In this document: positions 21,551 through 33,272 of the stretch, in pieces
Position numbering within the stretch: position 1 is the first letter of the stretch
Layout: each line of letters opens with the position of its first letter
Source: Paralithodes platypus
Lineage: Eukaryota > Arthropoda > Malacostraca > Decapoda > Lithodidae
DNA: 64,000 nucleotides
Direction: 5' to 3'
Assembly (NCBI GenBank): GCA_032716605.1
Contig: CM064505.1
Location: 49,517,865 to 49,581,864 of the forward strand
Notes under the pieces: generated by a model
Database searches by the model: none
What the model saw: the letters and a program-made list of their open reading frames with translations, nothing else
What the model was told of the DNA's origin: nothing
Made by a program: the position numbers and the translations under genes

Positions 21551-24375
21551 ACATGAAGCTGATGTATAGTAATGTGGATGGCTTGCTGTCTAAGAAATTA
21601 GAATTGAATGACTATATTGAGAAATATAAACCACATATTATGTGCTTAGCAGAAACAAAGTTGAGAGGTGGTACTGAATTGGGAGTGTTGGGATGGGAAG
21701 GGTACAATGTGTGGAGAAAAGATAGAGAAGGAAAAGTGGGCGGTGGAGTGTTAATAATGACTGACAAAAATATAGAAGCAAGTGAGATTAACCTAGGCAA
21801 TAATAGATCAGAAATTATAGCAGTGACAATAAAAGACAAGGACAACAAAGCAACTGATATAGCAGTGGCTTATATACCACCACAAACTAGAGCATGGAAG
21901 CGGGATAAATATGATCAACTAATCACGGAATCTCTAGATGCACTAAAAATACTTTTTAATAGGAGAAATAAATTATTATTAACAGGTGATTTCAATTGTA
22001 AGGAAGTCAATTGGAAAGGGTTAGATGCGGGAAATAATAATGAATCTTGGGGCAGTAAATTATTGAATCTAGTAACAGAAAACATGTTAACACATGTTAG
22101 AGAAAACACACGAATCAGAGGGATGGATGAACCATCCAGGCTAGACCTAGTCTTCACCAGTGATCCACATGATGTTAGAAAGATAAATTATCGTTGTCCC
22201 TTGGGAAAAAGTGATCACAAGATTTTAGAAATGGAGATGGATTTGGGAAAAAATGAGGAGAGAAATGAAGGACATAAAATAAATAGATACAATTATGCTA
22301 AAACTGATTTTAAATCATTAAAACATGATTTCCAAAGTATAAATTGGAAGGAACTAGAAAGCCTGGAAATGGTTCAAGACAAATATAGACTTTTCCTGAA
22401 AGTATATGAAGAAGAGATACATAAATATGTCCCAAGGTTCCAATCAGGGGTAAAGAAGGAAAAAGAATGGTTCAATATAAGATGTAGTAAGGCACAGGAT
22501 AGAAGAAACCGAGCCTGGAATATAGCACGGAAGAGACATAGTGAAAATAACTGGAATAAGTACAAGGAGAAAAGAAATGAATACGTAAAGATACGACGCG
22601 AGGAACAATATAAATATGAAAGGAATATTGTAGAGAAGTGCAAAAATTAGCCAAAACTATTTTATAGATTTGTAAATGGAAAAATAAAAACAAAAGGTAT
22701 TGTCAGACTAAGAGTTGGAACAAACAGCTATGAGAAAGATAAAGAATTGTGTGAAGTTATGAATGAAAAGCTTCAGTCAGTGTTTGTAAAAGAGGAGGAG
22801 TTTATAGAACCTGATAGAGAAATGAGAACACCACAGATGCCTGAAATGAAAGTGACAAAAAGTGAAGTGCTGAAATTGATGCAGGATTTGGACGTGAGGA
22901 AATCAATGGGACCAGATGGAGTGGCTGGATGGATCCTCAAAGAATGTGCGGAAGAGTTAGTGGAACCAATCTATGAAATCATCAAATCTTCACTGAATGA
23001 GGGAGACCTGCCAGTGGAATGGAAGAGAGCTAACATAGTACCAATTTACAAAGGAGGAGACAGAGAAAATCTGCTTAACTACAGACCGGTGTCCCTCACC
23101 AGCATTGTTTGTAAAATTTGTGAGAAAATTATAAGGAAAAAGTGGACACACTTTATTGAGGGACAGGGGGTGCTTAGCGAGAAACAGTTTGGATTCAGGG
23201 AAGGGAGATCTTGTGTATCTAATTTATTAAGCTTTTATAGCAGAGTTGTAGATGTTACACAGGAGAGAGAGGGATGGGTTGACTGTGTTTACCTGGACCT
23301 GAAAAAGGCCTTTGACAGGGTGCCTCACAAAAGGTTATTGTGGAAATTGCAGGTTGTTGGAGGTGTACATGGTAGAATGTTAAAATGGATAGAAAACTTT
23401 TTAATAGGAAGAGAAATGAGGACCACGATACGAGACGAATATTCACAGTGGAGGAGTGTGACGAGCGGAGTACCACAGGGATCAGTGTTGGGTCCGATAA
23501 TGTTCCTACTTTATGTAAACGACATGCCAGAAAACTTGAATAGTCATATGAATATGTTTGCGGATGACGCTAAGATCATGAAGAATGTCACCTGTATAGA
23601 AAGTTGTCAGGATCTTCAAAAAGACCTAGATGAGTTGCACAGATGGAGCCAAACCTAGAAAATGAGTTTCAATGCAGAAAAGTGTCATGTTTTGGAAGTG
23701 GGAACAAGTGAGATAAGGCCAAGCTGGGAGTACAAATTAGGAATTGAAATAATCGGCAAAACACGGCATGAGAAGGACCTTGGAGTGATAATACAAGATG
23801 ATCTATCCCCGGAGAAGCATATTAACATGATCATTGGAGGAGCATATGGACTAATAACCAATATGAGAGTGGCATTTAACTATTTGGATGAAGAAATGTT
23901 AAGAAAACTGATAATGACTATGATAAGACCAAGATTAGAATATGCAGCAGTGATATGGTCACCACATTTGAAAAAACATATACCTGTAAACAAATTAGAG
24001 AAAGTCCAAAGGATAGCAACGAAGATGATCCCAAGATTGAAGGAGTTGACATATGAGGAAAGACTTAAGACACTACAATTGCCTACCTTGAAAGAGAGTA
24101 GGGAACGAGGCGACTTAATAACGATGTTCAAGGGAGTAAAAAGTTTGGAACGAGTAGATAGGGAAGATCTATTCGTGAGGGATAATGGAAGGACAAGAGG
24201 GCACAAGTTTAAGCTGAGGAAGGGCAGATGTCGTAAGGACACAAAGAAATTTAGCTTCCCATATAGGAGCATAGAGACTTGGAACAACTTGGAGGAGGAG
24301 GTGGTGAGAGCGAGGAACATTAACATGTTCAAATCTAGGTTGGATAAAAGTAAATATGGAAATAGGGCAACATAA
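21551..24375 (+). pseudogene. CR1-like ORF2: endonuclease and RT, two TAG stops
   Basis: One reading frame of about 940 codons, broken only by TAG at 22648-22650 and 23656-23658. Endonuclease motifs: YSNVDGLLSKK, LAETKLRGG, LTGDFNCKEVNW, LDLVFTSD and KSDHKIL. RT motifs: VRKSMGPDGVAGWILKECAE, NYRPVSLTSIVCKICEKII, VYLDLKKAFDRVPHK, GVPQGSVLGPIMF and FADDAKIM. The usual C-terminal block follows. The second stop sits where the sister copies have Trp (WS-K-W-K), so TGG to TAG is likely. Endonuclease begins at the very start of the copy, so ORF1 is missing by 5' truncation. This is the least decayed CR1-like copy here. Confidence 0.9.
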
Positions 24376-24535
24376 GTTATGATATGTTAGTCCAAAATAC
24401 TGGGAACTGGGAATATCCATTACGATACTTGTCTAAGTAAAATGGATTGATTATAAAGTAACTAAGACGGGACAACACGAGCGCTGCTCAATTCCTGTAA
24501 ACTACAAATAGGTAAATACAAATAGGTAAATACAT
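24376..24535 (+). repeat. CR1-like 3' UTR with tandem 3' terminus
   Basis: Contains GACGGGACAACACGAGC and ends in two copies of AAATAGGTAAATAC, then ATACACA. An ACATACACA string occurs both just before the copy (about 21543) and after it (about 24534). This may be a short target duplication within an (ATAC)n tract. Confidence 0.65.
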
Positions 24536-24912
24536 ACACATTATGATTTGAAATTTTCGATGATGCTCTCTACATTCAGTGAAGTTCGTTAGCTAATATA
24601 TTTTTTCAGGTCCTATGTTTAACTTCATTAAAATATGAATTTGTATTAAAGTTTTACACTGAAATGATTCAACCGTCATGTGTCAGGCCACCTCACAGGA
24701 AGAATGATGCCAGATACCAATTCATTATTTACATTATTACATTTCATTACATTTCAAGTAATCACGATTGTAATCATGATTACAAAGCTTGTAATCGTAA
24801 TCGTAATCAATTACATTCAGGTCTTCTGTAATCATAAGATTCATAATTGTAATCTTTAAATTCGGGTGTAATCGTAATCAATTACATTGCTCATGTAATC
24901 GCCCCATCCCTG
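24536..24912. other. Right part of the hAT-like element
   Basis: AT-rich, non-coding. From about 24750 it carries many GTAATC/GATTAC repeats and ends in the CCCCATCCCTG terminal repeat that mirrors 10524. Confidence 0.5.
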
Positions 24913-24918
24913 ACAGGC

Positions 24919-25205
24919 GGTTCCATGTCAGTTGAACCAGTGCCACTTCAACCAGTGCCACTTTAACCAGTGCTAACTCAATCAGTGGCCACTTCAACCA
25001 GTGGCCACTTCAACCAGTGACCATTTCAACCAGAGACCATTTTAACCAGTAACCTAACCTAACCTAACCTAACCTAACCTAACCTAACCTACTGGTTAAA
25101 ATGGTCACTGGTTGTAATGGTCACTGGTTGAAATGGTCACTGGTTGAAGTGGCCACTGGTTGAGTTAGCACTGGTTGAAGTGGCACTGGTTCAACTGACC
25201 TGTCA
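24919..25205. repeat. Foldback element with a telomeric-repeat core
   Basis: Two long inverted arms (24919-25050 and 25091-25205) are built of variants of CAACCAGTGGCCACTT. The first 20 nt of one arm end in GTCAGTTGAACC, mirrored at the other end. The loop (25051-25090) is eight units of AACCT, which is CCTAA/TTAGG, the arthropod telomere repeat. An 11-bp repeat CCCTGACAGGC lies on both sides (24908-24918 and 25206-25216), consistent with a target duplication. No coding sequence. Confidence 0.7.
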
Positions 25206-25218
25206 CCCTGACAGGCAT

Positions 25219-25774
25219 AAGTTCAGATCTCAATACTATTGGTAGTAAGTCAGTACAATAAAATATTACTAAACATTTTACTTTCTACAGACGTGTTAAG
25301 CTAAATTATTGTAATCAGTATACAGGCATCTTGAAAACAACAATTCACTTGTTAGTTATGTAGTCCCACCGCACCGTCTCGATTTAACTGATTCGAATTT
25401 CCACCCTCCAGCTACCACCACACTCACATTCCTGCGATGTCTATTTATATATTTATTAATAGTTATGTATTGATGTTAATAGAAACATCTGTATTTAATT
25501 TTCCTTAATACTCAACGTCTTTCTGGAAAATATACTAAACCTGCAATAATGCAAATATGAAAGAAAATTGAACTTCACGATATTCCTCACCTCGACCAAT
25601 CATGTCCCTCCTTTCATACGCCTTTTGGTTTGAGGGATTCATTCATAAAACTACGTTGTTTACTACGGATGAAATGCCACACACCACAACATTTTGTCGC
25701 AGGACTAAGTTGGCCAACTGTACAAACATACTGTACAATGGTTTAACATGATTGTTTCGTTTACTTATATATTT
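25219..25774. other. AT-rich stretch without recognised features
   Basis: No coding or RNA signature that I can support. Confidence 0.4.
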
Positions 25775-26590
25775 TCTAGATCTCAAGTGACGGCGTCTCT
25801 TCCGTGGATTGACCTCCCAATCTACCAACATTGGAAGCCAAAGCGTCACATTTTTCCTTTGCTCCTCAACTTTCTCTTCATAATTGCTGAGGGGCACAGG
25901 GCCCTGGGTGGGGCTTTGGTTTCCCGGGCGTTTCCGCACCCTCCTCAGCTCCCCACCATGGAGTGGCTTCGGTCACCCAGGCTTTATTGTGGTAGGCAGG
26001 GAGGGTTCTGTGGGGGCGCTCGGTTATGTCCTTGGCCTTGCTCGGGGCCTTGGGGCTGTTCGGCCAGGCAGCCTGAGGCGGGTGCCCAACTCCGAAAGGA
26101 GTTGAAATAGGGGAGCTATCCCTCCGCCAAAGGCGGCTTTCTAGGGCCTTTCCTAGCTGATGCCGAGAGGATTGGGTTCTAGTCATGTGGTGATGGGCTG
26201 GTATATCAGAGTGAGAGCTGAGTGATCTCTGCCATACCCATAGCTTACTCTGACTGTTCCTCTTACTTATATATCTTGTAGATCTCAAGTGACGGCGTCT
26301 TTTCCGTGGATCGACCTCCCTACTGCCAACCTAAAAGTTGGCAGATTGGGAGCCAAAGCGTCACATTTTTCCCTTGCCCCTCAACTTTCGCTTCATAATT
26401 GCTGAGGGGCACAGGGCCTTGGGTGGGGCTTTGGTTTCCCGGGCGTTTCCGCGCCCTCCTCAGCTCCCTGCCTTAGAGTGGCTTCGGTCACCCGGGCTTT
26501 GTTAGTGGTAAGCAGGGAGGGTTTTGTGGGGGCGCTCTATGGCCTAGGCCTTGCTCGGGACCTTGGGGCTGTTCGGCCAGGCAGCCTGGG
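25775..26590 (+). repeat. Direct duplication of a GC-rich repeat of about 300 bp
   Basis: The block GACGGCGTCT ... AAGCGTCACATTTTTCC ... GCTGAGGGGCACAGGGCC ... GGGCTGTTCGGCCAGGCAGCCT occurs at about 25788-26075 and again at about 26288-26590, same orientation, 500 bp apart, with small differences. The second copy ends in an (AAC)n tract at 26592-26624, which could be the tail of a retroposed unit. The family is not recognised. Confidence 0.65.
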
Positions 26591-26591
26591 G

Positions 26592-26625
<34 letters not shown>

Positions 26626-26742
26626 TAATTTTCCATTACATACATTGTAGTGGCTCAGACGTTGTTGCATTTAGCAGTTGGTATATAATAATGTACAGTA
26701 CAATAAAATCCCGTCACAACACCGCCAAATCATGTCATCACT

Positions 26743-26780
26743 GCTTTGCGCAGTGGCAGTATCGTAACCAATGAGGTTTA
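26743..26780 (+). pseudogene. U4 snRNA 5' fragment
   Basis: GCTTTGCGCAGTGGCAGTAT and the following CGTAACCAATGAGGTTTA match the first 37-38 nt of U4 snRNA, including the 5' stem-loop region. The match stops after GGTTTA, and the rest of U4 (second stem-loop, Sm site) is not present. It is a truncated retrocopy or a chimera, not a working snRNA gene. Confidence 0.75.
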
Positions 26781-27225
26781 GAGGTCCTGTCATCTGCGTC
26801 AAAGTAAACGGTATTGGTTGAGTCTTACTAAAAACGCACCTCTGTGGCTTACCGTGTTCAATTACGGTAAGCAAGTCCTACCCCCCCTTCTCGAGGTATC
26901 CTTGTTATTAAACCGTCCTTGTTTTAACTTAATCCTCCTTTTTAAATTTCTTAACTTTTATTTTTTTCTGACGGTGGAACCAAAGGGGAGGGCGGGTGTC
27001 CTGTTTCTTCCACAGTACACTTTGTTTTTAATCTTAAATCCTGTTTTAATTTACATTTTTGCTGTTCTTAGTACTGTACCAGTATTTCGTTTTTGCATTT
27101 TTTGAGGTACTTTTTGTCTAAGATTTTGACAATCCCTGTTTTGGAGGCATTATGTCCAGACCCCAAGTCCTCCTGGGAAACAACTGTGCTCGGTATGCTG
27201 CCGGCCAGGACCCCCGGAAATGTCG
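26781..27225. other. Non-coding sequence before the plus-strand RTE-like copy
   Basis: Includes a T-rich region at about 26930-27060 and no supported gene. It may be the 5' UTR of the RTE-like copy that follows. Confidence 0.35.
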
Positions 27226-29403
27226 TTCGGGTGAAAGGAAGCGTGCTCCGTGTCTGTGCCTTCAATGCCAATGGCATAAATGATTTTGGAAAGAGAGAGT
27301 GTTTGATGTGAGAACTCAAGGATGGATGTGTGGATGTATGTGGGGTGGGTGAGACTCACCTGTTAAGTTCTGGAGTGTGGGATGGTGAGAGTGAACATGA
27401 TTTATGGGGTGGGAAAGGGTGGGTTGCCTGGTCTGGGATGGATGCAGGATATAAACGTAAGAAAAAAGAAGGGGTAGCAGTGATTTTGTCAGATAGGTTG
27501 AAGAAGTGTGTGAAAAATTATGGATGCGTGGACTCAATAATCGTTTGGTGTGAGTGCAAGATCGGGATAGACAGGTATACATTTATGTGCGTGTATGCAC
27601 CGGTTAACCAAGAAACTGGGAAAGGTGCGGAAGAAAATAGAAAGTTTTGGTTTAAAGTCAATAAATGTATAAGAGAAAGGCAAGAGTGCACACAGGTAAT
27701 TTTACTGGGTGACATGAATGGTAGAGTTGGAAATGAGGAGATAGAAGGTATAGTGGGTAAATGGGATGTGGAGGGTAGGAACATGAATGGTGACTTTCTT
27801 GTAGAAGTATGTGCGGAGAGAGAAATGTTTCTGGCCAACACGTATTTTCAACATCGTCACATTCAGAGGTATACATGGCACAGAGGGGAAGGTGAGCAGG
27901 AACAGAAATCTTTAATTGACTATGCCATGATTGACTCTGGGCTAAAAGGAGGAATTTTAGATTCGAAAGCTGTACGAGGTATGCTGACGGGATCAGACCA
28001 CTATACAGTGCTGACATAAGTGAGGATAAGGAAGGAGTGGAAATATGAGAGGAAAGAGAGAAACCTGACAGTAGAGAGAATAAATGTGAGAAAACTAAGT
28101 GAAGAATGTAATGCAACAAAATACAGGGATATGCTGAAAGAGACTATAAAGAGCAAGGACGATATGATAGACCTAGGAAATACTGTAGACGAAGTATGGA
28201 TAGGTACAAGAGACTCCATGATTAAAGCAGCTGAGAAAGTATGTGGGAAGAAAACATTTAAATGGGAACAAGAAAGGTAACGCATGGTTTAGCAAAGAGA
28301 TAGAAGAAATAGTGAAAAAGAAGAAAGAGTTGAGAAAGAGTATGCTGCAAAAGAATATACTTAGAGAAACTAGAGATGCGAGGAAAGAAGAATATAAAAA
28401 CTTGAAACAAAGAGTGAAGAGGACGATACAAGATGCTAAAAGGAAGGCAGATGAGGAACATGGGAAAAAGAATAGTGAACAGTTTCTGAATGATAAGAAA
28501 GCATACTACAGAGCTGTGAAAGAAGCCAGAGGGAAGAAGACTGAGAGTGTCTCAGGTGGTAGGATGAGGGACATGAATGGGGAAGTGGTAGAGGGTGATG
28601 ATGTGGTGAAAGTATGGAAAGATCATTTTAGTAGCTTAGCTGTAAAGAGTAGGGGGAAGGCAAAGATCTCATCCCTAGGAATGGAGAGAGGTAGAATAAA
28701 CAGGGTAAATGAAAGCCAGATATGCAGAGAAGAAGTAAAAGAAGCAGTCAATAGACTTAAAATGGGCAAAGCTGCTGGAGTAGATAACATCCCAGGTGAA
28801 ATGCTGAGATATGGAGGAGAAGAAGCTGTTGACATAATGCATAGGTTATGTAAATTAGCATGGGAAAAGGAAAGTGTACCAGAGGACTGGAGGAAAGCAG
28901 TGATAGTACCCTTGAACAAAGGGAAGGGTAGTAAAGAGGAGTGTAAAAGTTATAGGGGAATTAGTTTGCTTAGCATACCTGGAAAGGTACACGCAAGAGT
29001 AGTAACAGAGAGACTACAGAAGATAACGGATGACAAAATAGGCGAGGAGCAGGGAGGTTTCAGAAAGGGTAGGGGCTGCGTTGACCAGATAGCCTCAATG
29101 CGTTTGTTGGTAGAGAAGTATCTGGCCAAGAACAGAAAATCTATGCAGCATTCATGGATTTGGAAAAAGCCTATGACAAAGTAGACTGGGAGGGTCTGTG
29201 GGATGTGTTAACAGTATATGGTGTGGGAGGAAAGTTGCTAATGGCAGTAAGATCTTTTTATAGGAATGCAATTGCAAATGTGAAGGTAGGAGATAAGTTA
29301 AGTGAAAGTTTTGAGGTCAATGTAGGAGTAAGACAGGGATGAGTCATGTCAGCTTGGTTGTTCAATATATACATGGATGGAGTGATTAGAGAATTAGAGA
29401 ATT
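27226..29403 (+). pseudogene. RTE-like element: endonuclease and RT, 3' truncated
   Basis: Endonuclease starts at RVCAFNANGINDFGKREC, then VCGVGETHL, VCVYAPVN, LLGDMNGRVGNE and GSDHYTVLT. In-frame stops occur at 27309-27311 (TGA) and 28017-28019 (TAA). Frameshifts lie near 28265 and 29150. RT motifs: KMGKAAGVDNIPGEMLRYGG, YRGISLLSIPGK, EEQGGFRKGRGCVDQI, MDLEKAYDKVDW and VRQG*VMSAWLFNIYMDGV, with a TGA at 29340-29342. The sequence stops before the catalytic box, at about 29403, against a different RT fragment. Inactive copy of an RTE-type element. Confidence 0.85.
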
Positions 29404-29768
29404 CGTTCCTTCTCCTCTTCCATTTCCCAGAAAATTGGTATGCTTCGCAAGTGCTATAAAAAGTTTGCTTGTGACGCCACAGTTATCAAGTCTTTTTATG
29501 CTTTTCTTTTGCCACACTTTGAGTATTGCTCACCTGTCTGGTTGTCAGCATCTGACTGCCATCTCAAGTTGCTTGACAGGTCCCTGAATTCTATCAGTTA
29601 TATTCTACCTAATTTATCTCTTGATCTGTATCATCGGCATAAAGTTGGTACCCTTAGTCTTTTATTTAAAGTTTTTAACAATCATCAGCATCCCTTACAT
29701 GGGGTCCTGCCTGGGCCCTATGTTCGGGTTCATGCAACTAGATTCACAAGCAATCTTAATTATCTTGC
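29404..29768 (+). pseudogene. C-terminal fragment of another non-LTR RT
   Basis: About 115 residues: ISQKIGMLRKCYKKF, LPHFEYCSPVWLSASDCHLKLLDR, LYHRHKVGTLSLLFKVFNNHQHPLHG. This is the post-catalytic (thumb) region of a non-LTR reverse transcriptase unlike the two RTE-like copies on either side. The clade is not resolved. It is cut at both ends. Confidence 0.65.
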
Positions 29769-29791
29769 CATCTATCTATCTATCTATTGCC
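29769..29791. repeat. (TATC)n microsatellite, tail of the minus-strand RTE-like copy
   Basis: ATCTATCTATCTATCTATTG immediately follows the stop of the minus-strand RTE-like frame. Short microsatellite tails are typical of RTE elements. Confidence 0.6.
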
Positions 29792-32700
29792 TGATGCCGT
29801 GATCCCCGAAGGGGTGGCCACGAACGAACCGCCCCCATGCACCTCTGTCCCCAGTCAGTCGACGCCCCTCCCCCCAACCAGCACCGCCTTCGTTCATGTA
29901 GTTCCTCACTCCATCCTTCCACCTCATATTCGGTCTACCTCTCCCCCTCTGTCCCTCCACCTCGCTCTCGTACACCCTCTTAGTCATTCTCTCGCTTTCC
30001 ATACGTTCCATATGGCCGAACCATCTCAAGTTGTTCCTTTTCACACTTTCCAGCACATCTACCTCCACACCACACCTCCTTCTCACTTCCTCATTAGTCT
30101 GTCTATCCCTCCATGTAACTCCGCACGCACTCCTTAAGTAATTCATTTCCACTGCTCTCACTCTTGGTCTGAGTCTCTCAACCAACGTCCATGCTTCGCT
30201 TCCGTAAGTCAGTGTCGGGATTACCACACTGTCATGCAAGGACTTCTTCACTTCCATACTGACCACCCTATTTCTTGTTACTGCTTTTAGAGTTCCTACA
30301 ACCCTCTTCCCCTGTTGTACCCTCTCCCGCACCTCTTCATCCATAGTCCATCTTTACTCAACACACTGCCCAGATACTTAAAAGAGTTGACGATCTCCAT
30401 AGCCTGACCGTTCAGCTTCACCTCACATTCTGTGACTTCACCCATTTCGAAGACCATAACCTTGCTCTTCCCCGTATTTACCTTCAAATTCCGTTTTTCG
30501 CACACTGTTCCAAACTCATTTACCAGACCCTGCAACTCCCATTCATTATCACTCATCAGAACTGTATCATCCGCAAACAGCAGTATAGGTAGCTTCCACT
30601 CAATTCCCTCCCTTTTCAGCGATACACCAACATCCACTGCTCTTGATAGTATTTCTTTCATAACTCCATCCATATATACAGTAAACAACCACGGGGACAT
30701 CACACACCCCTGTTTCAAACCAACATTCAGGTCAAAGAACTCGCTCTGCTCACTCTCCACACGTACTGCCGCCTTTGCACCCTCATACATGCTCTTCACT
30801 GCTTCAGCAACTTGCCCTCTACTCCGTATATTCTAAGTACTTTCCACAAACCTTCTCTATCCACTCTGTCATAGGCCTTCTCCAAGTCCATAAAGGCAAC
30901 ATACACCTTTTTTTTTTCTCCAGATACTTCTCCACAACACAATTCAGGGTAAAAATCTGATCTACACATCCTCTTCCCTTCCTAAAACCTCCCTGCTCGT
31001 CGCCTATCCATTTCTCCGTTCTCACTCTCACTCTCTCAATCACTACCTACTGTATACCTTCCCTACTACGCTTAGAAGACATATTCCTCGGTGGTTACCA
31101 CACACTCCTCTTTCCCCTTTGCCCTTATATAGGGGGACTATTATGCCAGTCTTCCAGTCATCGGGTGCACTCCCCTTCTCCCATGCTAGTTTGCACATTT
31201 TCCATACCCATTCTATCACTATCTCACCACCATACCTCAACATTTCCCCACACACTCCATCTGTTCCTGGTGCTTTCCCCAACTTCACTCTTTTCATGGC
31301 TTCCCACACTTCGACCTCCTGATCCCCACCTCCTCCTCCACTACTTCTCTTCTTCTCCCTCCCATACCATATCCAGCTATGCTTGCTGGCTCTTCATTCC
31401 TTTCATTTAGCAACTCACTGAAGTACTCCCTCCATCTTTCGACTCTCTCTTGCTTCTCGGCTAGCATTCTCCCATTCTTATCTTTCACACCCTTACTGTT
31501 TCCCTTGCTACCTTCCCTAACTTTCTTGACTTCTTTCCAGAACAGTTTCTTACTCTCCCTCCATTTTACACTCAGATTCCTTCCAAATTCCTCATCTACT
31601 CTTCTACTTTCCTTCACTCTCTTCTCTTACTCTCCACGTACCTCGCTCGTTTCTGTCTCTCGGAATCTTCATTCCCTCTACTACCCAACCACTCTCTATA
31701 TGCTTTCTTCTTTTCTTCCACAGCTATTCTTACCTCTTCTGTCCCCCATGCTGTACCTTTCACATCCCTCCCTCTTCTCCTCACTCCACACGCCTCCTCA
31801 CATGCTGCAACAGATCTCATCCTTTAACACCTTGGCTCATCTCCTCCACTTCCTCCATTCTTCAGGTCCACCAGCTAGTCGTCTTTCCACTGCTCTCCTG
31901 TACTCCTCCCTGACTTCCTCCTCCTGCCACTCTCCACCCTCCTCACCATTCCACCCTCTCTCCCTCCTCTCCTCACCGTTATAGACTTGCATCACCGTTT
32001 GATTCCCATTTAAACTCCGCCTAGACAAATATCTCGCTTCAAACCCGCGACTGACTGCGTTTGTAAATGAATAACTTTATTTTATCCCCCCCTCAGTTAC
32101 TCACCCCTCTGTCCCCTACTAACATCCTAATCCTGCCACGGACATTAGTTCCAGGGCAGTAATTCCCTTTCCAATGTTCCCTTACCCACTCTAAACCACT
32201 GTTTGGACACTTGATCCTCAGTGTTTTGGAGGACAAGCAACCTAGAAGGGTCACTAGATCTGTTGTTGCTTGATTTCCTTTGTACTCCTTTGTACCCACT
32301 TCTTTTGTATCCTAACCTTAGCTACCACTACATAATGATCAGACAGACCCCCTCCAATACCCCTATACACCCTAGCATCCATCACAGATTTCTTCATTCG
32401 TTCATCCACACATACATAATCAATCAATGACTTTCGTTCCACCACTGTCTTATCCTTCATCGTCAACATCCGTTTCCACGTGTACCTGTGGATCATTCTG
32501 TGTCGGAAGAAGGTGTTGGCTATCCACAGCCTCCTCCCCACACATACGTCCACAAGTGCACTACCATTCCCATTCACCTCTGATGGTACCCCCCCCACCC
32601 TCCCACCACTCCCTCAACTTTCCTATCACCCACCTTACCATTCATATCCCCAATCAGAAATATTCTTTCGTTCTTGTCAAACTTCTCCAGGCACGCCTCC

Positions 32701-32880
32701 ACATTCATCCAGAACTCCTCTTTCTTTCTTTCAAGTATATCCTCTGTCGGGGCATACACGCATACAATCACCCACGTTTGTATTCCTACTTTCATTCTCA
32801 CCCACACAATCCTTGAACCCACAGACCCATACTCTCTTACACATTCCTTCCATTTGCTACTTACAAACAAACATAAGTCT
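29792..32880 (-). pseudogene. RTE-like element: endonuclease and RT, many breaks
   Basis: Minus-strand order: an endonuclease missing its first strand (CVYAPTEDILERKK, IFLIGDMNGKVGDRK, IANTFFRHRMIHRYTW, SLIDYVCVDERM, GLSDHYVVV), then a linker. RT follows: VKLGKAPGTDGVCGEMLRYGG, GNHRGICLLSVVGKVYSR, EQGGFRKGRGCVDQI, LKQGCVMSPWLFTVYMDGV, the catalytic LFADDTVLMSDN, and FKYLGSVLSKDG. The C terminus is TYGSEAWTL, CGVTWRDRQTNEEVRRR, KRVYESEVEGQRGRGRP. The frame changes at least seven times. It ends at GDHGIRQ and a stop near 29786. It is 5' truncated at about 32880 and is a different subfamily from the plus-strand copy facing it. Confidence 0.85.
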
Positions 32881-33031
32881 TGCCATAAGTCGTGTGAATT
32901 TTTCTACTACAGTTTTCATGGTGTTTTGTGCCGGCCATGGTTGACTTGTAGAATTAATTGCCAAATGAGCTAGCCAATTCACCTCATATCTCCGTTTTTA
33001 AGTCTAGAGCTAATGCTTTTTTATAGCATTA
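32881..33031. other. Unassigned spacer
   Basis: Short AT-rich spacer with no recognised feature. Confidence 0.3.
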
Positions 33032-33272
33032 CAGTGCATTCCCCGTATCCGCGCCTAAGTCATACCGTACCGCGTATTTTCCGCGGATACGTGGGCAGTG
33101 TTTAATAATAATAATAATAATAATAGTTCTTAAAGCTAGCGCATGCTAAGCTAGCTAAGGATAGCTCAATAAGGCCGATTAGGCGTATTTCCATTGGGGT
33201 CCTGTACTACTACCCCATCCCTTTGCTCATGAGGGATGGTAACGACTCAGTGCTTGTGAAAAATCTTTAATG

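Larger units (their letters stand above)
10524..24912. mobile_element. hAT-like element split by nested insertions
   Basis: The left end CAGGCATGGGGTAATCG (10524) and the right end, which read inward is CAGGGATGGGGCGATTAC (from 24912), form matching terminal inverted repeats. Both subterminal regions (10531-10680 and 24750-24905) are crowded with TAATCG/GATTAC motifs, as in hAT ends. The 8-bp ACAGGCAT lies just before the left end (10516-10523). It appears again at 25211-25218, displaced by a foldback insertion that left ACAGGC next to the right end (24913-24918). Eight-bp duplications fit hAT. No transposase is visible, so the parent was a non-autonomous element of about 0.9 kb, and the rest of the interval is later insertions. 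Confidence 0.55.

Noticed and set aside
30432..32973. Several plus-strand Ser/Thr/Pro-rich frames.
   Set aside because: They are antisense shadows of the minus-strand RTE-like coding sequence.
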